Shown: one piece after another, positions 47,988 through 59,900 of the stretch
Position numbering within the stretch: the first letter of the stretch is position 1
How the letters are laid out: each line of letters starts with the position of its first letter
DNA from: Takakia lepidozioides
Taxonomy: Eukaryota; Streptophyta; Takakiopsida; Takakiales; Takakiaceae
Length of the DNA: 64,000 bases
Direction: 5' to 3'
Assembly: GCA_030704615.1 (NCBI GenBank)
Contig: CM060734.1
Location: 10,480,001 to 10,544,000 of the forward strand
The notes under the pieces: generated by a model
What the model was told of the DNA's origin: nothing
Database searches by the model: none
What the model saw: only the letters and a program-made list of their open reading frames with translations
Made by a program: the position numbers and the translations under genes

Positions 47988-50900
47988 GACAAGTCTGGGG
48001 CCTTGCAGTTGCTTTTATCAGGTGCGGATATGGTGACCCCTTCAGGCACTGATAGTATCCGGCAAGGACCAAGGCAGTGAGTTTGCAGCAGACAATAGAG
48101 GATGCCACTAATGGCAAGCGCCAGTTCTTAAGTGGTGAGTTCTATCCAAATGTTGTGGTCAGAAGTTACTACCAATCTGTTTAGCATGGTACAGGCCCCA
48201 CACATTCAGTTTCGTTGCTCCCAGTCTAGTATATTTCTCCTACAGTCTTGTCGTGTCCTGTTTGCATGCCTGTCTAGTTGGGTTGCTTTCTAGGTTCTCT
48301 CATTTGGTTATAATCTGGGTTCATTTGGATGGACTGATAAGTGACGCAATATGTGTCTCTTCTCTTGGTGCAGGAAAACTACACAACCTTGTAAGAGCTC
48401 TAGCGGACGAGGAGGTTGATGACTGGACCACAAGCCCTCATGGAGAAAGACGGCCCTCACACCTAGCGGAGCATGGCCTTGGCCTGGGGCTTGGATTCAG
48501 TGTCACTTCAAAGACTACTTCAGTGAATGTGCCTTCACCCACTAACACTTCCGGATTAGGAGGCTATTTTGGGGAGGGAACTCCTTCAATGGTTCCCAAA
48601 GGGACAGTGAAACGGTTTCTAGGGCCACTGACTAACAAACCAATGGCATGCCTATCAGCTTTCATCCTCTACATTGCAACTGTTGGTGATATTGTCGATG
48701 GCATTGACACAAGTCATGACTACAACTTCTTTGCACTTGTCTATGAGCGCCCCAATGATGTAGGCCTTTACCAATTCCCATTCTGTCGACCTGATAAAAG
48801 TTCCTTTGTTTCTATCTTTCCTTTCCTCCACTGTCCCCATTGGCCATCCGAACCTCCTCTGAACATCGTGAATTCTTTTATTTTTCTTTTGCCAGAAGAG
48901 GAACGTTTTTGGTTGTGCAAATCCATCCCCAATGGATTATTCTCTTTCCTCTGCTGTGTCCTTGCCTGTTCCATTCAGGCACTGTTCATCAATTGACTTG
49001 CCATATCAGTGTTCGTCAGTTCTTCTTGTCAGTATGCTCCCCTATGTCTTATGTCTATGTCTGATTCTGAATTGAATCTCTCCCTGTCCTCTAGGAAGCC
49101 TATTGACATTGGGTGGACTTGAAACGGGAGTACATTAATGTCTCTGTGACTAAATGCCGGCCTTGTGACCTCGTGTCCTTGTTTGTTTCGACCTGAAGCG
49201 CTTTGCTTCAGGTAAGGTAGTGCATTGGATTTAGTTGGAAAGCTTGGGGCCTTTCCCTCTTTAGAATATGCCTACACGGGCCATTCCCTGCAACTCCCTG
49301 GAGTGTGATCTCTGAATGGTAACAAGCGGACTCCTACCGCTTGGGGGCAGCCCCTCCACCCAAATTGGGCAGTCGTATGCTCTGTCTAGCATACTCGGCA
49401 CTTGGGCTCGGGTTGGTTCCTGTGCTTAAACTTATGGCCTGCGAAAACAATCAAAAATTTAGCTCCTATCAACATCAACTCTCCTCAGGGTGATCCCTGG
49501 GAATTGGTTACTTATGCCAAATCTGGGGCTTCATGTGTAGTTTTTGGGGTGAATCCCAGGATGGACGATGTGTCCTTTAAAACTACATGCTCTAGCTTAG
49601 GCTTGGATTTCATGGCTAATGGTACCATCTCGAGACTTGATAACAGGGGTACGTTGAAGGTTGCAATGACCAAAAGTGCTTCTAATAGAGTCCCGCATCA
49701 ATTCAATCTCAAAGAAGTTCGTCCCTTGACTGGCTGGAGAGCGGTCTTAGACATTGGTGATTCAATGGGGCGCTCTAGGAAGACAACCAAGGGCAACAAC
49801 TTCAACTTGAGAGTTTCTAATCGGTTTGATGCTCTGGATGAGGTTGAATCCAAGAAGGACAAGGTGCCCCTAAGTGTACGGAACCTGAACGTCCTGAATC
49901 TGAAGGATTTGGTACTCTGAATGGTTTACCAATCCTCAAGGTTTACACAAGACGAACAAATTCTATACACAGGGTAATTGTCCCCAAGCCGTCAGATGGA
50001 CAATCTGCCCCTAAGTGTGCAGAGCCTGAACGTCGTGTAACTGAAGGATTTGGTACTCTAAATGGTTTACCAATCCTCAAAGTCGACACAAGACGAGCAA
50101 AATCTATACACGGGGTAATTGTCCCCAAGCAGTCTGACGGACAATCTGCCCCTATGTGTGCGGAGCCTGTGCGTCGTGTAACTGAAAGATTTGGTACCCT
50201 GAATGGTTTACCAATTCTCAAAGTTTACACAAGACGAGCAAAATCTACACATGGGGTAACTGTCCCCCCTTTGCAGAACGGTTGGCCGTCCAGGAGCAAT
50301 CACAAGCTACCTAGACGACAAACAATTCACACGCAAAGGGCTGGCTTGCGGCTGGCCACTTTCAACTTCTCAGGGTTGACCAACCAAAGGAAACAACTTG
50401 AAGTGGGACAAGTTCTTCGGACTAATGATATTCATATCTGTGCTGGGCAAGAAACATGGGAAACGTCGGATAAACTGGTTGGAGATGTCATTGGTTATAA
50501 ATGGGCAGGTAAGATGTGTACTCTCAAGGCAGCCTCTGCCAAACGCGGTCAAAAAGGGGTCGGATTCTTTGTCCGTGATTTCTTGTTTGACAATTGTGAA
50601 ATTATCAACAAGGGTTTGAGGTACGAGCATAGTATCTGGCTAAAACTGAATTTGAAGGGCGGCATGAGTACAAAGGACCTCTTTGTTGGTTGTGTTTACA
50701 TGCCCACAGAGGGGACCCTTAGTGCTGACGCAGACAAGGCCTTCGAAGATGTAAAGCTGGACTGTGCTTCGTTCCTTGCCAAAGGTCAGGTGGTACTATT
50801 GGGGGACTTCAATGCCCGGGTGGGCAAAGGGATCCATCAGGACGATATCATTGGACCTTTTGGTGAGGACGAGCTGAATTCTAATGGCAGACGGTTAATT

Positions 50901-53900
50901 AACTGTCTAGAAGAGCTTCAGCTTTTGACCTTGAATAACAGGACAAGAGGTGACCAAGTGCAGTGGACTCGTGAGAAATCCCAAACTGGGGAACGTTCCA
51001 TTGTGGACTATATCATAATGGACAAAATTTTGTTCCCCCAGTGTGCCAATGTGTTGATCGACAGAACTGATATTGGTACCTCTGACCACTTCCTGGTTTG
51101 GACTGAGATCAAAAGGTGTTTTCCCACCACCAAGAGATCTGTGAAACGTTCGATTCGGAAGTGGCGCATAGAAAAATTCCACAATGAGGAGGTCAAGGCT
51201 GAGTACGTCCAGGCCTTGCAAGAGGCTCTCCCTCATTTTGTCCAATCGCTCCAAGAACTTCAGTCACGCTCTGTTAACGCAAGAAATGAAGTCGAAAGGG
51301 CAGTGGACTCTTGGGAGAGTTTCGTTTCCTCCGTGGCTGACAAGATCATTGGGAGGAAACTAATTGTCTGCGGTAGAGCAGTTAATTGGTGGACTAATGA
51401 GATTAAACTCAAGATAGCTGAGAGACGAGCCCTCTATAAAGAGTGCTGCAATTTGGAAACCAACAGAGAATTGTGGGCGAGGTACTACCAGCTCCGTAAA
51501 GATATCAATCAGCTTGTTAGGTCTCAGAAGAAATTATACTGGGACAAGTTATACAGTGAAATGAACTCAAACCACCATGGTGGTAATGACAAGAAATTCT
51601 GGTTGGCCCTTCAACGTTTGTACAAGCCGAAAAACGGTCAGCAAGTACAAGCGCTGAAGACTACTAAAGGTGCAGTGGTGACTTCATCGGTTGACATTGT
51701 CAAAACCTTTGAAACTCACTACAGTATCCTTGGCAGAACTTCTAGGTCTAACAGTGAGGGGTCTTCTGCTGAATGGAGGGACGCAGTTGGAAAGACTGTT
51801 CCTATGATTCAAAACAGCCCTGATGAACTGGAGTATATTTCAATGGCTTATAATGCTCCCATTAGTTCTTCTGAGATTGTGGAAGCAATTGAACATTTAA
51901 ATGGATATAAAGCTGGTGGACCTGATGGTATTGTCAACGAGCTTATCAAGCACGGTGGCGATCCCATGATAGAGGCCCTAGTTCTCCTCTTTAACCTTAT
52001 CTGGAAGACTGAAATGATCCCCTTTCGCTGGCGACAGGGGGTCATTGTCAATCTATACAAGAAGGGTGACAGAGAAGAACCGGGGAACTACCGTGGCATC
52101 ACGCCCTCAATGCTGTTGGCAAGACATTCTGCAGAGTTATAAGTACTCGTCTCGAGGTTGATCTGGAGTCTAGAGGTTGTTTCCACGAAGGCCAAGCTGG
52201 CTTTCGGCGAAACAGGGGCTGTGTGGATCATATCTTCACTCTAAGCCAGATTATCCAGGGAAGGAAAAAAGAAGGGAAACCCACTTATGTCTTTTTCCTG
52301 GATGTCAAAAAGGCTTATGACACAGTGTGGAGAGATGGCCTATGGTTCCGCCTCTGGTCTTGTGGGATCAAGGGAAAGATGTGGAGAGTTGTCCACAACT
52401 TGTATGCTCACACCAAAAGCTGTGTCACTGTTAACGGACAGAAGTCCAACTTCTTTGACATAGACCAAGGTGTAGCTCAAGGATGTACTCTCTCCCCTCT
52501 ACTCTTCAATGTTTTCATCAATCAACTCCTCGAGGCTGTGGAAAGTGAGGGATTTGGGTTAAGGGTGGGTGATACCACCATACCAGCCCTTATGTTTGCG
52601 GATGACTTCGCAGGCATAGGGGAGACTCCAACCAATCTCCAGGAATTGATTGATTGCGCGAAGAGATACTTTGATCTTTGGGGGCTAGAGGCTAATGTCA
52701 GCAAATGTGCAGTGGTAGCATTCAACGACAGAGGAGAGGGAGGAAGTGATCTTAAGTGGCAGTGGGGTAGCCAAGAGATCCCGGTCCTCCCTTCCTACAC
52801 TTACCTGGGCGTTGAGTTCTCCTCCAATTGTAATTGGGATGCACATATCCGGAAAGTTGTTCAAACTGGCAAGGGCAAAGCTCTGGGGCTCACTAAATTT
52901 TTCCACTGCAGAGGGGTCACTCTGAGGTTAAGAAAACCATGCTTTGTCGCGTTATTAGACCTGCCTTGGAGTACGGATCTGCTATATGGGTTGATAACTC
53001 CAACCAGGCTAAGTCTCTAGAATCCATTCAAGTGGGGGTGCTTAAGGAGTGTATGTCAGCATGCTCCAAAACAGCCAATGTGGCTGTTCGGGGTGAGTTT
53101 GGCATTCTGTCCTTAAGCTCCCGACGAGATGAATTCAAGGTCAGATGGTGGGGTCAGCTGCAACATATGCCCAACACCAGATATCCTAAGTTAATCGACT
53201 CTATATCTTGGAAACAGGACCGCCCTGTCAAACAGGCTAAGTCCTGGCAGAAGAGAGTAGAAGAGATCCTCAAGGACCTGGACCTGGATCCGCAAGTCTT
53301 GACCCTGCTGGATAAATCTGACTTAGAGGCTGTAGTGTCCTCAGCCATGTCTGTTGCCATGAGATTGTCTGATGAAAATGAAGTTAGGCAGAAAACTTCC
53401 CTGAACTTGTTTCCAGTCTGTGACATGGGGGAGGACATCTTGGATGACCTCAAGGGTCTACCCACTCTTGGCACTAGACTGAAATTTAAACTCAGGGCAG
53501 GAAGCCTACCTTTGAACAGCAAACAGAAGCAGAGAGGAAAGGGAGAGTGCAATTGCCCGTTGTGTGGGCAATCTGAAGACAGTATTCATTTTCTGATACA
53601 CTGTCCGGGGTTCTCTCACCAAAGAGACGCTCTCTTCAAATCTATCAAGGGAATTGTGCCTGTACCCCTGTTTACCAACTTTGAAAGTCTCGAGGCTGAG
53701 CCAAAAGCCCAGGCCCTCCTGAGGCCTAGTTTTTGGGCAAATCCTACACAGCAGATTGATGCTTGTGTGAAGGGATTTCTAGAGGATATCTGGAAAACCC
53801 GGATTAATTCTATATATGAAGGTAAGTCTTACTACCAACGTCAGCCCCTGACAGAGGTAGGTTCTGTCCCTTTTGTTCCCGCTCAAACTGGGCGCGGGGT

Positions 53901-56900
53901 CAATGGCCACAAGGCTACGGCAAACAACGTCTTATGAGTACAATCTGAATTGAATCAGCAGATTTTTGTCAAACAGCGAGGATGCTATGTCTTTATTCCA
54001 GCACTCCAGTCTCTCCCTTGTTCATGGCTCCCTGCATTCAGTGGATAACAACCTCTGCTCTTTTGTTTTGCAGTTGTTGACTAGGCTAGTGTTCGAGCGG
54101 GGAAGCGCAGATGCAGCTGGGGAAGTTGCAGATATAATGGGAGCGGTTTTGGTGCACCAGGTATTTATTCCATCCTTGAGAGAATGCTTAATCATATACT
54201 TCACTGGATAATGCATGTGTGCAGCTGTCTGCAAGTTGGTAGGCAGTGTTGTTGAGTTAAATATTTTGAGCTTCTGAGAACAATGTTATCTTTCCCTACC
54301 CCCCCCCTGCTGAGAGCAAAAGGAAAGTTAATGTCCTACCAGTAGATTATTCATTAGCTAGCTATTCATTTTTCGAGTATAGCTGGCTACAGGAATGTCA
54401 TAGACAATCAAAGCTGTTTAAGGAGTCTATGTACCCTCTTCCACATGCTTTCTTGCTTTTTGTTACCCATTCTGAAAGATTTATGCATGGAGCACTAAAC
54501 TAAAGCTCACAACCCAGGTGACTCTTCTAAAAACTAATAACTACTTTTGCAGGTAATCTCAGCATGTGTGCCCCCGGTCTACCCTCCCCGGGGAGGCAGG
54601 GGTTGGGCATGCATCCCACAACTCCCCACCCGCACAGTGCAGCCTCCTAGCAGCCAACGGGGGGATGTCCACTTTGTTGCTACGACCTCTCCAAATGAAG
54701 ATGAGACAGAGCTATATCCTCTACAGATAGATGTCGTGAAGCACCTTGCCACACTGTCGCCTGTGCGCGCCATTCTTGCCTGTGTATTTGGCCAAAGCCA
54801 TTTCAGTACAAGCCCCAGGGATGCCAGTGATGCAGATTCCAGCATCCCACAGACTTTTGGGCCTTTTCTTTACAACATTGTTCTGTTAAGTTTATCATGG
54901 ATCTATGATATTCTGTGCCATATCTCATGCCTCAGTACTGAGCTTTGACCAGCTTGAAGGTCCTGTATATCCAATATATATCATGTGTATCCAGAAAGAA
55001 TCAACAAATACACTGCTTTCAGACCCTCAGTCCCTCCTCCTGTGGTCCACTTATTTGATGCAAGGATGTCTTACATGTCCTACTGGGGACACTAATCTGC
55101 ATGCTCTTAATAAACATGCTAAGCAGTGACGGACAATGGGGATTGCAGTTACTCAACGTTGAACCGGTGGATCCAACTGCAAGCAGATTTGCAACATTTG
55201 TCTGATTCACCAACCTCCTCTCGACAGCTTAACGAGGACCCTAAGAAGGAAGAGGAGAGACGTGCTTCAGCAAAGCGGCCCCGTGCAGCAGAAGAGGATT
55301 CTGACTCATCTTCTGACAGTGATGAGAAACATGTCTTGCTGGGAAAGCCAGGCTTAGGTGTGGGATGGACCCCGAATTTTGCAGCCCACAGGCTCATGAA
55401 GGGGTGCCACCAGCATCCAAGGAAGCCAGGGGTCCAGAGCCAAGTACCTTTGTCCCTTTTATTTGACTGGGAGCACGAGGCCCCCTATGAAGATGCTGTT
55501 CAAAGGTAGGCGAATGCTTGGAGAAAAGATGACTGCAATGGTTCCAGATTCTTTTCCCACCAGGAGACAGGAACACCAGGTGCCCAGAACTCACAACCAT
55601 AGATGGTAGCAGGGCTGACGACGGAGAAAGAAATGAAATGGAAATGAAATGGTGCTTTATAACGTCCGCGGAAAGCTCGTAGAGCTTATTGGACAAAATG
55701 GAAGAAAACATGAGAGAGGAAACAAAACCAGAACCCAAGAATAAGAACTAATGTTCTAGCGATTGTCTAAGGGTGAAGGCCTCGTGTAGGTATGCTGCCA
55801 AGCATTTTCTATCCTCATAGTGGAAGACTTCAGTGAGAGATTGGGTTCCACTGAATAAACAGTGGAATCTCCCACGGATCTCGTAGTATAGAGGGCAGTA
55901 GAAGAAGAAGTGTTCTTCAGTTTCAATTTCCTGGCTGCGCCCTATGCAAGCTGGACATAGGCAGTCCTCCCGTTGCAGGTTTTCCCATCTGCCAGTCTCT
56001 ATCCGTAGGTTGTGGGAACCCACCCTGAACCGCCCAATGCCCTCAGGAGGGAAGGAGATAAGGATGCTGAAAGGTAATTTGGCCTCAAGATTCTATCATC
56101 TCGGAGCACCAAGAATGTCTCTCGATAGAAGTGGAGCTTTGTCGTGAGATTGGGTAGCTTCCAAGTTCTCTTGACATGTAATTCCATAAGCTCTCTCCTA
56201 TTGAGTCTGTTGCGGTCATGTCTGGATGTGATGTCCACCCCATCTGGATTCATTGGTAATTGGGAAGCAGTAGAGAAGTCCGTTGCGCTGAAATAAACTG
56301 TCCACTCGAGCGCCAGGAGTTCCTGAAACCTGCAGCTTTGAGCCTCATAGATGTTGCGAGGGCTCTTGCCACGAGCCCCTTAGGTGGTAGGGCCTGTAAT
56401 CTATGGAGAAAGATTGTAAGCCGGAAGAGGGCCTCGGTTTAATGAAAGAAAGAAAGAAAGAAGACGCCAGACATAACCTGCGTATTGAAAAGCCTCTTCC
56501 TCTACTGAAGTTTTCCCTCTTTCGAAAGGGTGGGCTCTGCATGGAAATCGCCCATCTGTGCGTCTAGGGTTGTTAGTTGTTTGGTATTTTAAATGTGTTT
56601 GGCATGTACAAGAGCTGCAAGGGAGCAAATGGCTATGAGACGAAACGATTTGAGCAGTCAAGGATTGCACAGTATGGAACTGTAGCTTGTATTAAGAAGT
56701 TCCAGATTTTGATCATGAATGCTGCCACGGATGCTCAGTTAGAGTGGCAACAATCCAGCCTGTCTTGTAAGGCCTCATGATCATGTACACTTGTCTATTT
56801 TCACGCTTGTTTAGGGAAGTGCTTGAAGCTAGTTATATGAATGTGCTGATGGGCTGAACCTGGTACTGTGCGTTGCTGAATCATTCATGCTTGATAGTGT

Positions 56901-59900
56901 TTAGAAATTCACAAACCCATTGTGTTACATTGCTAATTACTTGAAACTGGACTTTATGGTGGTTCCAGATTGCTGGAGGAGGGAAAGCTTGTGGATGCAT
57001 TGGCACTGGCTGACAGGTGGCTACGTGATGGAGCCTGTGACGGATTGCTTCAGTTACTGATTGAAAGAGGTGAGGAGAGTGGAATGACTAGTACTCAATG
57101 GAAAGGTTACAGCGCTACACATCTGTATAGCAGCAGCTGGCAGTACTGTATTCGCGTCCGCAACAAGAGCCTGGCAGCCACTCTTGCCCTTAAGTACGTG
57201 TTCAGCACCAATCTACTGTAACAGGTCCGCATCTTAACACTGAATTCTCACAAGCTAGTAGAAAACTTTTTAGCTCAACAAGAATTTCCACCATCACAAC
57301 TTTTTGGCAACATGAAAGGGCATGTGGTGTTTCTCTTGCATAGCTGAGACGGGAGTGTTTTACAGATACTTTCATCGTTGGGAGCTGGATGCAGCAATTG
57401 ATGTGCTCACAATGTGCAGCTGCCATCTATCCTGTGTTGACCTCCTCTATAATGAGGTTCTTGCCTCCCCTCCCTCCCATGCAGGGTAATATAAATTTTG
57501 TTGCATGCATCTATGCTCGGTTAGAATTTCAAAGTACCGTAGACAGCTTGTGTAGTCTGAGTTTATTTGAAGCTAAGTCACCTGAAAATCAAGGTGTAAT
57601 GGCATCTGTATCTCTGGGCTAGGGCAACCACTTTGCGTGAAGTCAAATGCTCATGGAGTGGGTGTATGCAGGTGGTGCGGAAGAGACAGACACTTCAGCA
57701 ATATGGCCGCATTCAGCGGGCTGACAGTCGGTTCACCAATTGGCAGGAGGTGCAGCATTCTATTGCATGAATTATTTTTTTCTCTGGTGTACCCACTCAG
57801 TCCTTAGACCATTGGTTAAGTATCATTGCCCACAGAATGTCCGTACAGGATTTAGTAACAATCTCTTCAAGTGCTCCAATGCAAGTTGTATTGTAACCCA
57901 ATTTCTCGAATGCAGGTCTAAGCTAAACGGGTAACATTTATGAAACAGGAATTTGCAAGGCACAACAAAGCAAGCAAGGATGTTTACATTCTTCCCCAGG
58001 GGGGAGGAGAGAAAAAGGAAGAAATAATGTTCAACATCAATGGGGAGGCCTAGAGGGCCTAGGGGACGCAGTAGAACAACAAAAGAAAGACCTATCAAAC
58101 CCTAAAAATTGTGGGACAGAAAAATGAAATGAAATGGTACTTTGTAACGGAAAGCTTCTGGGACAAAAGGGAGAAACCAGAAAGAAGAGACAAAACCACA
58201 GCCAAAAGCAGCCCAGAAGCAACTACTGCTGAAGGGACGGAGAGAATGTACTCATATGACGTTGTTTGCCGTAGCCTGGCCATTGACCCCGCGCCCAGTT
58301 GATATCCTCTAGAAATCCCTTTACACAAGCATCAACCTGCTGTGTGTGGTTTGCCCAACAACTAGGAACTGACTTGTTTCTGAATTGTTTTGATCAGGAC
58401 ACCCTGTCTAATCTTATGCAGGATCCATGTTCTTGCTGATAAAGGTTGTCTGTTATTAGGAGCTTTTCACCCTGAAACAAGTCTTACACTGGCTTGCTCT
58501 TTACAGGTGGAAGCACTATGTCAAAGTGATCCTGAAGGGTTGGCTCTCCGGCGGCCAGGCAAGGGAGCTGTATCAGCCGCACTTGATGTAGCCGAATCAT
58601 TCAAATTGTCCAATGATTTGCGGAGAGAATTGCAGGGCAGGCAGCTGGTGAAGCTCTTGACCTCTGACCCAATCAGTGGAGGGGGGCCCGCTGGAGGCTT
58701 GCGCTTTCTAAACTCTTTGCTGAAACCAGAGGAGCATTGCCTGTGGCTATGGCAGCAATGGAGCAGCTTCCAAATCTGCAATCAAAGCAGCTCCTGGTAG
58801 TATTTGTCCTTCGTTTGCATGGATGCATGTTCCTCACATGCTGTATCTGCTGATGTTTATATGTACTGCTAACAGGAATGCAGCAGAAGATTTCAAAGTG
58901 GATCAACAGTTTTGCAGCTGGTGTTTCTTCCCTTCCCACTCCATGAAACCATTTATCCTTACAGACTTTCATGTCATTCTTTGTATCCCTTGATCCAGAA
59001 CCGGGGAAGATTGACGAGTAAGGGTATCCTATGATAAAAGCTTTTTACAATTTGTGTAGCATGGTCTTTTTTCATATCCTTGGTTAGCAAAAGTCTAGTC
59101 AGTTTTGTTAAGCATAGAGAAAAAATGGTTGAGGCTTCCCTCAAAACTGTAGAAATGGCAACCTCTTAAGACCTAGTGTCTCCAAATTTCCATTCGTGCA
59201 CACTGTATTCCAATCTAACCACATTCAATAGGGTTCTATTACAGCTGTTGGATAATGTCCACCCATTATGTCAATCAGAGATGCAATCTATGAAGAATGT
59301 AAGAAACTGACTTGGCTGCATTTTCCCAATGACTTCAGCTTGAGTGGAAATTTGCATCTCTTGATTGAGACAATGGGAGGATAGTTATAGGATTGCTTAA
59401 TCCCGTAGGATTCTGCATGGCAGGTTCATTTCTTTCTGAAGCGGCGAGTTGGGACTTTGTCTGAGGAAGCTGGACCGGTTGGCTTTGGGCCTGCGTATGC
59501 TGGGAGCCCTCCCACTGCCATGGCAACAGCGCTGTTCTGCACTGCATGAGCATCCCCGTCTCATTCTTGAGACGCTCCTTATGTGGAAACAGCTTGGTGC
59601 TGCCTCTCAGGTAATGTGATCTTCTTTTCTTGGTCTAGTTTTTACTGTAAGAGTAAACCGGTGAATCCAGATCACAGCGAATATTGATGTTTTAGACTGG
59701 AACCATGAGGCTCCCTTAAGATAGTTAGAAATATGATTACATCAATCGAATTCTATCATATGCTTTGAAAGGGCCAGAGGTAAATGGGTTTGTTCGCATT
59801 TCTAATCTACTAGCCATTTTGTCACATTTTTAGATTTCGCATTTCATAACTTAAAAGGAAATTAACAGGAAAATGTCCTTGTTGCAGCTTTTACAAGCAT

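Larger units (their letters stand above)
49080..53943 (+). mobile_element. Near full-length LINE inside a ZFYVE26-like intron
   Basis: 4,864 bp in the same orientation as the host gene, flanked by a 13-bp direct repeat. It carries a 5' leader, an ORF1-like frame, and an ORF2 with endonuclease, reverse transcriptase and zinc knuckle. It ends six bases after the ORF2 stop, without the 3' untranslated region and ATTTC tail seen in the related fragment at 58118-58362. Confidence 0.85.

Noticed and set aside
58965-59017. Small exon reading MSFFVSLDPEPGKIDE between CAG and GTAAGG
   Set aside because: The family block VHFFLKRR that should occupy this place is found with a proper acceptor at 59424, so this stretch is better read as intron.
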